Below, in pieces: positions 8,510 through 16,162 of a stretch of 31,787 bases of DNA (the first letter of the stretch is position 1; each line of letters begins with the position of its first letter). The notes below the pieces were generated by a model that saw nothing but the letters and a program-made list of their open reading frames with translations, was not told the origin of the DNA and made no database searches. The position numbers were made by a program, and so were the translations under genes. Location: the NCBI GenBank assembly GCA_025061245.1, contig JANZKD010000002.1, positions 1 through 31,787 on the forward strand, given 5' to 3'. Source of the stretch: Candidatus Culexmicrobium profundum (lineage in GTDB: Archaea > Thermoproteota > Methanomethylicia > Culexarchaeales > Culexmicrobiaceae).

Positions 8510-9190
8510 AAATTCATTCAACTTTTTCGATAAAATCTCTGTTCTTAATTTTTTCACAGTCTTCCAGCTTTTTCTAACTATTTCAGGGAGTTCTTCATGC
8601 TTCTCGATCCATTGCTCTAAGAATTTCCTTGTCTTCGGATCAGATGGGTATCCTGATCCAAAATCACCGTACTCTCTCTTCAAATCTTCAATTATACTAT
8701 CCCTTATTACCTTAGCTAGTATTGATGCTGCTGAGACTATCAAGTATTTTCTATCTGCTTTATGTCTTGATATTATTGTTACTTCTATAGGTAATTTTTC
8801 TTCAATAAATCCACGAAACCTCTCCTCCCTTATATCAGATGCATCAACATAGGCTATGTGAGGTCTTAATTTTAGTATAATTTTAGCCATGGCATATGCT
8901 TCCAACTGATTTAACACTCCCTTTCCAGTCCGTCTCCTAAATTGTACTGCTTCATCTATTTTTGAGGGTGGTATTACTATGTAATCCCAATTGATTGCCA
9001 TTTGCTTTATTTTTTCAGCTAGTTCTCTTCTTCTTTTAGGTGATAATGCCTTTGAATCTTTAACTCCAATTTGAGAGAGCTTCGATAAATCTCCTCTCCG
9101 CATAAGTACGCCAGCTATTATAAGTGGACCTATAACTGGTCCTCTTCCCGCATCATCTACTCCTGCTATAAGTTTATCTTCATTTTCCAT
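8504..9190 (-). CDS. rnhB: Ribonuclease HII
   Basis: RNase HII cleaves the RNA strand of RNA-DNA hybrids and initiates ribonucleotide removal from DNA. The 228-aa protein has the first active-site motif GVDDAGRGPVIGP, an aspartate in AYVDASD, and the third motif HKADRKYLIVSAASILAKVIRD. In the family the usual first motif is D-E-A-G-R-G; here the glutamate is aspartate (D12-D13), a conservative change at a metal-binding position. Length and the C-terminal helix are normal for archaeal enzymes. The ATG has no clear SD, and a TATA-like element lies only about 20 bases upstream, so the mRNA may be leaderless. It converges on the UPF0216 gene with a 6-base overlap. Confidence 0.95.
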   Translation of the reverse strand: MENEDKLIAGVDDAGRGPVIGPLIIAGVLMRRGDLSKLSQIGVKDSKALSPKRRRELAEKIKQMAINWDYIVIPPSKIDEAVQFRRRTGKGVLNQLEAYAMAKIILKLRPHIAYVDASDIREERFRGFIEEKLPIEVTIISRHKADRKYLIVSAASILAKVIRDSIIEDLKREYGDFGSGYPSDPKTRKFLEQWIEKHEELPEIVRKSWKTVKKLRTEILSKKLNEFS

Positions 9191-9205
9191 TGCAATTAGA
9201 TGTTA

Positions 9206-9217
9206 GAACTTTTAAGT
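9206..9217. promoter_or_regulatory. Symmetric TATA element between rnhB and the THEP1 gene
   Basis: The sequence AACTTTTAAGTT is nearly self-complementary and sits between two divergent genes. Read either way it resembles an archaeal BoxA. It is 16 bases from the rnhB ATG and about 20-30 bases from the candidate THEP1 starts, so one element could serve both directions and yield leaderless or nearly leaderless transcripts. Inferred from position and composition only. Confidence 0.35.
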
Positions 9218-9247
9218 TTAATAAGTTAGTGTATTTTGGGTAAAATT

Positions 9248-9790
9248 ATGCTAATATTCATAACTGGTAGACCTGGAATCGGTAAGTCAACGGTATGCAT
9301 GAAGGTTATGGAATTACTTAAGCAATCAAATTTTAAAATTGGAGGAGTAATCTGTCCAGAAGTTAGAGTTAAGGGGCGGAGAGTTGGCTTCAAAATAATT
9401 GACCTATTAAATTCAAGAGAGGGATGGCTTGCACATATAGACTTTAAAACTGGAATTAGAATTGGAAAATACCAGGTCAATCTAAATGATCTAAATGAGA
9501 TAGGGGTTAACGCCATATTAAATGCAATTAAAGAAGCTGATGTCATTGTGATTGATGAAATAGGTCCAATGGAGTTAAAGAGTCTCTCCTTCAAGGAAGC
9601 CGTCTATGAATCCTTTAAGTCTGGAAAGCCAGTAATCGCTGTCCTTCACTGGCGTTTAGGTAGATCATTTATAAGGAATTTAAGAAACTTAAATTTCAAA
9701 ATTTATGAAGTTACCTTCTCTAATCGCGATTATCTCCATGAAACAATATTTAAAGGATTAATGAAATATTTTACAGGTAAATCATCATGA
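9248..9790 (+). CDS. THEP1-type nucleoside-triphosphatase
   Basis: A P-loop NTPase of the THEP1 (NTPase_1) family, about 180 aa, which hydrolyses ATP, GTP and other NTPs in vitro; its cellular role is unclear. Evidence is the Walker A motif TGRPGIGKST right at the N terminus, the family-typical GGVICPEVRVKGRRVGF segment, and Walker B with the adjacent glutamate (VIVIDEIGPMELK). I favour ATG 9248, giving the short N terminus (MLIFITGRPG) usual for the family; TTG at 9236 is in frame and would suit a leaderless mRNA. The gene overlaps trm1 by four bases (ATGA), so the two are probably co-translated. Confidence 0.9.
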   Translation: MLIFITGRPGIGKSTVCMKVMELLKQSNFKIGGVICPEVRVKGRRVGFKIIDLLNSREGWLAHIDFKTGIRIGKYQVNLNDLNEIGVNAILNAIKEADVIVIDEIGPMELKSLSFKEAVYESFKSGKPVIAVLHWRLGRSFIRNLRNLNFKIYEVTFSNRDYLHETIFKGLMKYFTGKSS

Positions 9791-10983
9791 ACTTCCCTAA
9801 GAAGCTAATTAGAGAAGGTAGAGTAAAGTTATTCATTCCGGATCCAGATCATTTTAGAGATTCCAGTGGACATTTTGACCCTGCATACTTACCTGTTTTC
9901 TATAATAGTAGAATGGTCTTCTGTAGAGATGTCAGTATCTTAGCGATTCAAGCCTTTCAGAAGTTAAAGAATCATGAAATATCAATTTGTGACCCATTAA
10001 CTGCAACTGGAGTTAGGGGGTTGCGATATGCAGCTGAAGTTGATGGTGTCAAGAATATTGTGATTAACGATAAGAATCCAGTGGCTGTTCAATTAGCAAT
10101 TGAAAATTTAAAGATGAATAAACTTAACTCTAAAATTCATGTTGAATGTATGGATGCACGACTTCTCTTTTACTTGTATGCTCTTTCAAAGAGGAGATTT
10201 GATGTAATTGATCTAGATCCCTTTGGTTCACCTGCACCATTTATTGAAGCAGCCATATATGGGTTAAAGGACGGTGGAATGCTATGCTTAACAGCTACAG
10301 ATATGGCTGTGTTATGCGGCCTCTATCCGAAAGTGTGCCTAAGAAGGTACGGTAGCATTCCTCTAAGAGTTGCATTTTGCTATGAGTTAGCAATAAGAAT
10401 AGTTGCTGGTTATCTCGCTAAGAAAGCTGCAGGCTTAGACTTTTCGATAAAAATATTACTTTCACATGGAACAGACCATTACATACGTATTTACAGTATG
10501 CTTGAGCGAAACAGCTCCAAGGCCAATTATACTTTGAAAAATCTAGGCTACATTTATTATTGCAGTAATTGTGGATATAGACAATTAACTTGCAGTTTCC
10601 TTCCACAATCACATGAGAAATGCCCCTATTGTAATTCAAAGCTTCTTATTGGCGGTCCTCTATGGTGTAAGGAAATTGTAGATAAGGACTTTGCTGAAGC
10701 CATGTTTAATTTATTATGGGAGAAGAAGTTGGATAATCTACCCATTCTCTCCCATTTCTTGGAAATTATATTAGGCGAAGCTGATGGACCTCCAACGTTT
10801 TACGTTATAGATAAGCTTACAAGTAGACTCAAAGTTTCTCCTCCACCTATCAATCAATTTATAGATAGATTGAAGTCTCTAGGGTTCTTCGCTTCAAGAA
10901 CACACTTTCATCCTAAGGGTGTTAGAACCAATGCTCCAATCAACAAGATCTATGATGTTCTCTCCTCAAAGAAAATCCAATAG
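9787..10983 (+). CDS. trm1: tRNA (guanine26-N2)-dimethyltransferase Trm1
   Basis: Trm1 uses SAM to make N2,N2-dimethylguanosine at position 26 of tRNA. The 398-aa protein shows the archaeal N terminus (FPKKLIREG, FYNSRMVFCRD), the SAM-binding motif DPLTATGVRGLRYA, the catalytic DPFGSPAPF motif, and a C-terminal zinc-finger-like cluster (YCSNCGY and KCPYCNSK). The final helical domain ends with RTHFHPKGVRTNAP, also typical. The start codon overlaps the THEP1 stop (ATGA). The 3' end overlaps the convergent rlmE gene by 44 bases, the largest tail overlap in the window; both C termini look genuine, since RlmE's catalytic glutamate lies near that overlap. Confidence 0.95.
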   Translation: MNFPKKLIREGRVKLFIPDPDHFRDSSGHFDPAYLPVFYNSRMVFCRDVSILAIQAFQKLKNHEISICDPLTATGVRGLRYAAEVDGVKNIVINDKNPVAVQLAIENLKMNKLNSKIHVECMDARLLFYLYALSKRRFDVIDLDPFGSPAPFIEAAIYGLKDGGMLCLTATDMAVLCGLYPKVCLRRYGSIPLRVAFCYELAIRIVAGYLAKKAAGLDFSIKILLSHGTDHYIRIYSMLERNSSKANYTLKNLGYIYYCSNCGYRQLTCSFLPQSHEKCPYCNSKLLIGGPLWCKEIVDKDFAEAMFNLLWEKKLDNLPILSHFLEIILGEADGPPTFYVIDKLTSRLKVSPPPINQFIDRLKSLGFFASRTHFHPKGVRTNAPINKIYDVLSSKKIQ

Positions 10984-11554
10984 CATAGATTTCAGCACTA
11001 CTCTTTCTCGATGCAGGTGGTTTAAACAGTCTAGTTTTCCTAAAATTAACCTTCATTTTCTCCATGAATTCTTGCATCATCTCCCCTTGAAATACCTTTA
11101 TAACTACATTTCCTCCCTCCCTCAGAATTTTCAAGGCAATTTCCAGTGCTTTTTCAGATAGGAATATTTGTCTTGCATGATCCAACTCCCATATTCCAGT
11201 GACTTTAGGCGATAAATCTGACAGTAATACATCTGCCCTTCTAGGTAGCATTTTTTGAATTTCCTTAACTATATTTGGGTCAGTTATGTCAAACTTTATT
11301 GTTTTAACATTTCTCCAGGGAAGCTTCCTTATTTCAGCAATATCTACTCCTAAAACAAATCCCTTCTCCCCTACTTTTTCTCGGGCTACTTGAAGCCATC
11401 CTCCTGGAGCAGCACCTAAATCGACTACTACATCTCCTTCCTTTATCACCTTAAATTTCTCAATGATTTGTTTTAATTTGAAGGCTGCTCTAGAGCGATA
11501 GCCTTCACTCTTGGCTTTTCTATAATAAAAGTCATGTCTATTTTTCCATTTCAT
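10940..11554 (-). CDS. rlmE: 23S rRNA 2'-O-ribose methyltransferase RlmE (FtsJ/RrmJ)
   Basis: A 204-aa FtsJ-family SAM-dependent methyltransferase expected to act on the U of the A-loop of 23S rRNA. Seen are the N-terminal YRSRAAFKL with the first catalytic lysine, SAM motif VVDLGAAPGGWLQVA, the catalytic aspartate in LLSDLSP, the second lysine in VVIKVFQG and the glutamate in SSAEIYAIG, completing the K-D-K-E tetrad. Length is normal. It starts at ATG 11554 with GAGGAAAT upstream, 10 bases after the TFE-beta-like gene. It closes a minus-strand run of ribosomal and transcription genes. An additional target, tRNA, is possible as in eukaryotic Trm7. Confidence 0.94.
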   Translation of the reverse strand: MKWKNRHDFYYRKAKSEGYRSRAAFKLKQIIEKFKVIKEGDVVVDLGAAPGGWLQVAREKVGEKGFVLGVDIAEIRKLPWRNVKTIKFDITDPNIVKEIQKMLPRRADVLLSDLSPKVTGIWELDHARQIFLSEKALEIALKILREGGNVVIKVFQGEMMQEFMEKMKVNFRKTRLFKPPASRKSSAEIYAIGFSLRREHHRSC

Positions 11555-11564
11555 TATATTTCCT

Positions 11565-11936
11565 CTAACTTAATTGTGTTTGTTCTATTATCCATTTAGT
11601 TAGTTTTTCACATGATATTGGATTTATTGGTTGCCCTACTCCACATCTAGTTAAATCTGGACATGTGAAGCATGGACATCCCTTAACGGTTACTATTGAT
11701 ATTTTCTTTGGAGGCCTCTTTATTATTCTTAGAATATATGTTTTCTTTCCTTCATGAATTGTTGGTTCTCTGTTTATTATACCCTTCTTCTCCAATCTGA
11801 TTGCAATTCTCGATCCTTCTCTACTGTCTGTGCCTAGTATTTTCCATAGGTCGCTTTGAAGGACTCCATTGTCACCGGCCTTTTTGATTATTTCAATAGC
11901 TCTCTTTTCCATTAGACTTAGTCTTATTCTCGGCAT
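11565..11936 (-). CDS. TFE-beta-like protein (RPC39/RPC34 homologue, winged helix plus Fe-S motif)
   Basis: I identify this 123-aa protein as the archaeal TFE beta subunit, homologue of RNA polymerase III subunit RPC39. Residues 1-75 form a winged helix (LQSDLWKILGTDSREGSRIA, then RLEKKG). The C terminus has cysteines 89, 92, 98 and 109 in a C-x2-CP-x4-C-x2-G-x2-I-x-P-x2-C-x4-T-x-W arrangement that matches the cubane [4Fe-4S] motif of RPC39/TFE-beta. In other archaea TFE-beta pairs with TFE-alpha to help open promoter DNA; TFE-alpha is not in this window. The gene has its own A/T-rich promoter region (11937-12029) and lies directly downstream of TFB. Confidence rests on the motif; a generic winged-helix regulator is the alternative. 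Confidence 0.8.
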   Translation of the reverse strand: MPRIRLSLMEKRAIEIIKKAGDNGVLQSDLWKILGTDSREGSRIAIRLEKKGIINREPTIHEGKKTYILRIIKRPPKKISIVTVKGCPCFTCPDLTRCGVGQPINPISCEKLTKWIIEQTQLS

Positions 11937-12029
11937 GTTATTCTCACTCTACCATAAATATGATAATATATTTTATGATATTTCTAATTTTTCTCTACAT
12001 CTCTTTCAATACAAAATAAAGTGGGGGAT

Positions 12030-12953
12030 TTATATGGAGATATCGATTAAAAGTCTTTCGACTAACTCTTTATACCTATTCCTTATGGTTACTTCAGTTA
12101 CTCCCGCTGCATTTGCAATGTCTCTCTGCGTTCTCTTCTTATTTAATACCACACTGGCAATATATACTGCAGCAGCTGCAACACCTATAGGTCCTCTACC
12201 TGATGTTAATCCAATTATGCTTGCTTGTTGAACTATTTCACTAGCTTTCATTTGTACTTCTCCAGCTAAGTTAAGTTGACTTATAAGTCTAGGTATATAT
12301 TCCACTGGGTTTGTTGGAGGTATCTTCTTTAATAATTCTCTAGCTATGAATCTATAGCTTCTTCCAATCTCCTTTTTCCCAACTCTAGCAACTTTAGTTA
12401 TTTCATCTAATGTCCTGGGGATGCCAAATCTCCTGCATGCTGCATAAAGTGAAGCTGCAGCCATACTTTCAATCGATCTACCTCTAACAAGTCTTTCCTC
12501 AACTGCCTTCCTATAGATTAGAGCGGATTCTTCATGAATGCTTCTGGGTAATCCGAGTTGTGATGCTATTCTCTCAATTTCTTGTAGTGCGAATGCTAAG
12601 TTTCTTTCAGAGGCATCGGATACTCGTACTCTTCTCTGCCATTTTCTTAGTCTATAGATTTGAGCTCTTCTTCTCGGAGTTAAGTCTTTGCCATAACTGT
12701 CCTTGTCTCTCCAATCTATTATTGTTGATAACCCTTTATCATGAATGGTTAAAGTCATGGGTGCTCCTACTCTTGCACGTTTTTCCTTTTGTTCCTGGTC
12801 AAATGCTCTCCATTCTGGTCCTGGGTCGGCAATTCTTTCACTTATAACTAATCCACAGTTTAAGCATGTTATCTCCGCTCTCTCATAATCTCTAACAAGA
12901 TTTTTACTTCCACATTCAGGACATCTTCTTATTTGCGCCTCATCTCTCTCCAA
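12030..12953 (-). CDS. tfb: Transcription initiation factor TFB
   Basis: TFB, the archaeal TFIIB homologue, recruits RNA polymerase to TBP-bound promoters. The 307-aa protein has the N-terminal zinc ribbon (CPECGSKN and CLNCG), the B-reader segment (GPEWRAFDQEQ), a linker, and two cyclin repeats (starting near residues 105 and 205). The final helix-turn-helix (RTQRDIANAAGVTEVTIRNRY) recognises the BRE. The start is TTG 12953 with GGAGG 8 bases upstream; no in-frame ATG fits. The N-terminal 25 bases overlap the gar1 3' end, implying coupled translation with gar1. A full-length, canonical TFB. Confidence 0.96.
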   Translation of the reverse strand: MERDEAQIRRCPECGSKNLVRDYERAEITCLNCGLVISERIADPGPEWRAFDQEQKEKRARVGAPMTLTIHDKGLSTIIDWRDKDSYGKDLTPRRRAQIYRLRKWQRRVRVSDASERNLAFALQEIERIASQLGLPRSIHEESALIYRKAVEERLVRGRSIESMAAASLYAACRRFGIPRTLDEITKVARVGKKEIGRSYRFIARELLKKIPPTNPVEYIPRLISQLNLAGEVQMKASEIVQQASIIGLTSGRGPIGVAAAAVYIASVVLNKKRTQRDIANAAGVTEVTIRNRYKELVERLLIDISI

Positions 12954-13207
12954 TTAGAAAACCTCCTCTTCTTAGAAGATGAGAGAAAATAAACTCTTCC
13001 TCTCACTTCGTGTTTGACTTTTTCAGGGTTCTCCCTAGTTCTAACCAAAACGTAGGGTGCCTTTACAGGTCCAAACACATCATAAACATACCCTATTTCT
13101 CTTCCCTTATTATTAAAAACCTTAGAATTAATTGGTGGTGCAGTAGTTGCCTTTACTAAAAGCATCCTTCCCTTTGTTACGTGGAGAACCTTTCCAGGTC
13201 GCTTCAA
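12929..13207 (-). CDS. gar1: H/ACA RNP protein Gar1
   Basis: Gar1 is a core protein of H/ACA guide RNPs and works with Cbf5 in RNA pseudouridylation. The 92-aa product has the Gar1 core (GKVLHVTKGRMLLVKA, then IGYVYDVFGPVKAPYVLV), where the GxVxDVFGPVxxPYV stretch is diagnostic, and a basic C-terminal tail. Start is TTG 13207 with GGGGATGAT upstream. Its end overlaps the tfb start by 25 bases. A TATA box at 13249-13259 gives the gar1-tfb pair its own promoter separate from srp19. Other H/ACA proteins (Cbf5, Nop10, L7Ae) are not in the window. Confidence 0.94.
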   Translation of the reverse strand: MKRPGKVLHVTKGRMLLVKATTAPPINSKVFNNKGREIGYVYDVFGPVKAPYVLVRTRENPEKVKHEVRGRVYFLSSSKKRRFSNWREMRRK

Positions 13208-13248
13208 TGAATCATCCCCGAAGTGCGGGATATGAATAGTAAAATAAT

Positions 13249-13259
13249 CTTATAAGTTT
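13249..13259 (-). promoter_or_regulatory. TATA box for gar1-tfb
   Basis: On the minus strand this reads AAACTTATAAG, one of the best archaeal BoxA matches in the window. Initiation about 25 bases downstream (near 13225) would leave a leader of about 18 bases containing a CCCG...CGGG hairpin and the SD. The rest of the 96-base gap between srp19 and gar1 is A/T-rich with no gene. Confidence 0.55.
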
Positions 13260-13303
13260 AGCGTGATTGATTATCTTTAACTTTTTAAAAACATCTTTTT
13301 CAA

Positions 13304-13627
13304 TTATTTCTTTTTAATTATTCTCTTACTTTTCATCTTTTGCTTAAGTCTGAACTCCTTTAATTGTATTGCAATTTCCTTTAAAATAGTCGTCTTACTC
13401 TTAGTTTTATCAACTAGTATTCTTCCTCTCTCCTTCCACCACATTTTTGGATACGCTTTATCTTCTTCTAATATTGGATTTAATCCAATTTTTTCTGCAA
13501 CTTGATATATTTCTTCAGCTTTCGGGTCTTCTACTGCTAATTCTAGGGGGACTCTTCTACCTTGCTTTCTAGTGACCTTAGAATTGAAATATATGGGCCA
13601 AATCACTATTTTATCTCTTTTACGCAC
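13304..13627 (-). CDS. srp19: Signal recognition particle protein SRP19
   Basis: SRP19 binds 7S RNA and helps SRP54 assemble into the signal recognition particle. The 107-aa protein has the family N terminus (VIWPIYFNSKVTRKQGRRVP), the central LAVEDPKAEEI segment, and the conserved YPKMWWKERGRILVD, with a Lys-rich tail. Length fits archaeal SRP19. The start is GTG 13627; an overlapping ATG is out of frame. It lies 10 bases after rps8e in the same transcript. Confidence 0.95.
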   Translation of the reverse strand: MRKRDKIVIWPIYFNSKVTRKQGRRVPLELAVEDPKAEEIYQVAEKIGLNPILEEDKAYPKMWWKERGRILVDKTKSKTTILKEIAIQLKEFRLKQKMKSKRIIKKK

Positions 13628-13637
13628 ATTTACCGCC

Positions 13638-14024
13638 TTACTTTACCATTAATACTGCATTTACAACTCCATCTTGTCCTGGTCTTGATGTTACTTTTGC
13701 TTCGCCTAATGGTGTCTCAATTATGGCCCCTTTAGTTAAAACACCTCTTCTAGAATAATCGGGGTTGGCTGGATTATGCTTTATTCTTAATATTCTCACT
13801 CTTTGCGTTTTACCTGTTTTGGGATCTGTTACATTTGCAAATATTGAAAACTTTAATCTAACCTTTAAATTTCCTCCCCTAACTCTCTCTATCTTCCTTA
13901 CCTCTTCTTTTCCTAATATTGGCTCAGTTGGAGGTCTACCTAATTCATATTTCCTCTTCTTTCTATGCGGTCTAATTCTTCCTCCAGTTGGTTTTCGTAG
14001 ATCTTTTCCTTGATAAAAGCTCAT
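13638..14024 (-). CDS. rps8e: Small ribosomal subunit protein S8e (eS8)
   Basis: Archaeal ribosomal protein S8e, 128 aa, a small-subunit component. The N terminus (SFYQGKDLRKPTGGRIRPHRKKRKYELGR) and the C-terminal barrel (VRILRIKHNPANPDYSRRGVLTKG, IETPLGEAKVTSRPGQDG) match the family throughout. ATG 14024 follows GAGGGG at good spacing. It is the first gene of the minus-strand run rps8e-srp19-gar1-tfb and is divergent from hypE, with about 80 bases between start codons. Confidence 0.96.
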   Translation of the reverse strand: MSFYQGKDLRKPTGGRIRPHRKKRKYELGRPPTEPILGKEEVRKIERVRGGNLKVRLKFSIFANVTDPKTGKTQRVRILRIKHNPANPDYSRRGVLTKGAIIETPLGEAKVTSRPGQDGVVNAVLMVK

Positions 14025-14105
14025 CGCATCCCCTCTCTTACTTACTCGTTAATCGCTACTTTTATCCTAACTATTAAGTATTATGGTCTTAGGGGTGAAG
14101 TGACA

Positions 14106-15134
14106 TTGAATAAGAGTGATAGAGTAGAGCTCGTTCACGGTGGCGGTGGAGAAGCTATGATGAATCTAGTTAACAGAGTGATTGTTTCAAAGGTGAAGAT
14201 AGGTAGAATCTTTAATGGACTCGGCATTTGGGATCTTGATGATGGAGCATCCATGCCTATAGGTGACTTCGAACTAGTTTTCACTTCTGATGGATATACT
14301 ATTAATCCATTATTCTTCCCAGGTGGAGATATTGGTAAGTTAGCTATAACTGGCACTATAAATGATCTCTCCGTTATGGGTGCAAAACCATTAGCAATTC
14401 TTGACGACATAATTGTTGAGGAAGGATTCCCCGTAGCTGACCTTGAAAAAATTATTTCTTCCATAATTTCCGTTGCAGAAAGCCTTAATATTGCAATTAT
14501 TGGAGGAGATTTCAAGGTTATGCCTAAAGGTAAATTGGACAAGATAATAATAGCTTCCACAGGTATAGGTGTTGCTGAAAGGGGAAGAGTGATAAGAGAT
14601 TCTGGATTAAAACCTGGAGACAAAATAATAGTGACTGGAACTGTGGGTGAACATGAAATAGCTCTTTTATCTGTTCGAGAAGGATTAACTTTTGAAAGTA
14701 ACATTATTTCGGATTTAGCTCCACTCTGGCCATTGATGGAGAAGGCTTTAAAAGTTGGAGGGATAACTGCGGCTAAGGATCCCACTAGAGGTGGATTAGC
14801 TTCCACATTAAATGAAATGGCTAAGAAATCTAGGGTTTGCATCTGGATATATGAGGATAACATTCCAATAAGAAGTGAAGTTAAAGCTGCATGTGAAATG
14901 CTTGGATTAGATCCATTGTATCTAGCATGTGAAGGGCGAGCCATAATAGGTGTAGAAGCTAGTAAAGCTGAGGAAGTATTAGATGCTATTAAATCAACAG
15001 AAATTGGGAAAAATGCAACTATTATTGGTGAAGTGAGAAGTGAGCCTACGGGGTACGTAGTATTACAAACAACGATTGGTGGTAAGCGTGTTATTGAACC
15101 ACCTATAGGAATGCCTCTTCCTAGAATATGTTAA
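14106..15134 (+). CDS. hypE: Hydrogenase maturation protein HypE
   Basis: HypE dehydrates a carbamoylated C-terminal cysteine to a thiocyanate, supplying cyanide ligands for the [NiFe]-hydrogenase centre. The 342-aa protein has the AIR-synthase-like fold: N-terminal GGGGEAM, TSDGYTINPLFFPGGDIGKLA, GTINDLSVMGAKP, the DPTRGGLASTLNEMA motif and, decisively, the C-terminal PRIC with its terminal cysteine. The frame opens at 14010, but GGGGTGA (14092-14098) points to TTG 14106; GTG 14100 is too close to that SD. Its end overlaps the convergent PP-loop gene by four bases. No hydrogenase or other hyp gene is present, so the rest of the pathway must be elsewhere. Confidence 0.93.
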   Translation: MNKSDRVELVHGGGGEAMMNLVNRVIVSKVKIGRIFNGLGIWDLDDGASMPIGDFELVFTSDGYTINPLFFPGGDIGKLAITGTINDLSVMGAKPLAILDDIIVEEGFPVADLEKIISSIISVAESLNIAIIGGDFKVMPKGKLDKIIIASTGIGVAERGRVIRDSGLKPGDKIIVTGTVGEHEIALLSVREGLTFESNIISDLAPLWPLMEKALKVGGITAAKDPTRGGLASTLNEMAKKSRVCIWIYEDNIPIRSEVKAACEMLGLDPLYLACEGRAIIGVEASKAEEVLDAIKSTEIGKNATIIGEVRSEPTGYVVLQTTIGGKRVIEPPIGMPLPRIC

Positions 15135-16162
15135 AGCCTTAAAATTCCCTTTATATACTTCAATGCTTGATTGGGTTCTAATATTCCTGCCCTTGTTTCT
15201 CTAAGTATTCTCTGGATTGCCGCCATTTTCAAGTGTTTATGTCTCTTGAATGTCAATCTGACTAGTGGGCATCCATATTTGTAGTCTATACCTGGATGTC
15301 CATGTTGCTTTGCTATTATCATAGTATCCATCTTATTAAGAGCTAATAGAGCTGGAAGATTTATTCTTAAAATTTCATTTTCTTCATCATAGTGCAATGA
15401 GTGGCATCCTGTGGGAAGTAAGTCTCCGAAAATCACGATCTTTATCTCCTCTTCCTTCATTTTGTCATATATTGTTCTTTCAGTTATCTTGTGACATTCT
15501 CCACATGGCACTCGATGTCCCATTATTGCCTTTTCAATTATCTCATGGAAGTCTGCTTTTGGTTTTATTATTTCAGATTTAATGTTATTCCTAATTGTGA
15601 ATTCCTTTATTCTACTTTCTATGTGTGGTGGAATTATGTATGGTCCTGCTTTCACTGTTATAGCTATAGGCTTCAAACCTAATTTTTTAGTGTAAATTAG
15701 TGAAGTAGCACTATCAACTCCTCCTGAAAATGCTACGGCAACTTTAATGTTAATTTCATCCATATTTGGAAGGATTCTTCTAAGTGGATTTTCAATTTCT
15801 TTATGTGCTAATGGTATTATTCTCTCCTCTAAAACTCTTTTAACATCAGAGGGCACTCTCCTTCCTAGTATTTCCTCTGCCTTGTTTATTGCTTGCTTTA
15901 TTCTTTCAATTTTGATCATCATGTCAGTTAATGTTCTTACAACTATGACTTCAAGGTTTAACTCCTTTGTCAGCTGATATAAAACTCTGCCACCAGGTCC
16001 CATTAGAATGGATCTATCTGGTCTATCACCACACAAAATATACATTCTCCGTTTTACTTCATCAACTTCAATTTTTAGTATATTTGGAATGTTCGAATAT
16101 GAGTAACCTAAGTTTTTTCTTATTTTAAGTGTAATGTTTATTATGTCCGTCCTACTAATCAA
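15131..16162 (-). CDS. PP-loop superfamily ATPase with possible KH-like N terminus
   Basis: A 343-aa predicted ATP pyrophosphatase of the PP-loop superfamily, which includes tRNA thiolation and lysidine enzymes. The PP-loop SGGVDSATSL is at residues 146-155. A paired cysteine motif (PCGECHK, C220 and C223) and a later YGCPLVR could bind a metal or Fe-S cluster or carry sulfur, as in TtuA/ThiI-type enzymes. Residues about 50-65 contain GPGGRVLYQL, reminiscent of a KH-domain GxxG loop, which hints at RNA binding. I recall an archaeal predicted-ATPase group of this kind (COG1365-like) but cannot confirm it. Start is TTG 16162 with GGTGGG upstream, back to back with the peptidase gene on the other strand. 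Substrate unknown; RNA modification is my inference. Confidence 0.8.
   Translation of the reverse strand: MISRTDIINITLKIRKNLGYSYSNIPNILKIEVDEVKRRMYILCGDRPDRSILMGPGGRVLYQLTKELNLEVIVVRTLTDMMIKIERIKQAINKAEEILGRRVPSDVKRVLEERIIPLAHKEIENPLRRILPNMDEINIKVAVAFSGGVDSATSLIYTKKLGLKPIAITVKAGPYIIPPHIESRIKEFTIRNNIKSEIIKPKADFHEIIEKAIMGHRVPCGECHKITERTIYDKMKEEEIKIVIFGDLLPTGCHSLHYDEENEILRINLPALLALNKMDTMIIAKQHGHPGIDYKYGCPLVRLTFKRHKHLKMAAIQRILRETRAGILEPNQALKYIKGILRL

Noticed and set aside
13208..13248. Hairpin (CCCG...CGGG) in the gar1 leader as a riboswitch or guide RNA
   Set aside because: The stem is only four pairs, the leader is about 18 bases, and there are no C/D or K-turn motifs.
14010..14105. Longer HypE start at 14010
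   Set aside because: It would overlap the rps8e start, adds a hydrophobic stretch foreign to HypE, and a clear SD supports TTG 14106.
14135..14944. 269-aa minus-strand frame antisense to hypE
   Set aside because: It is low-complexity Ser/Pro/Ile-rich shadow of a certain gene, without SD or motif.
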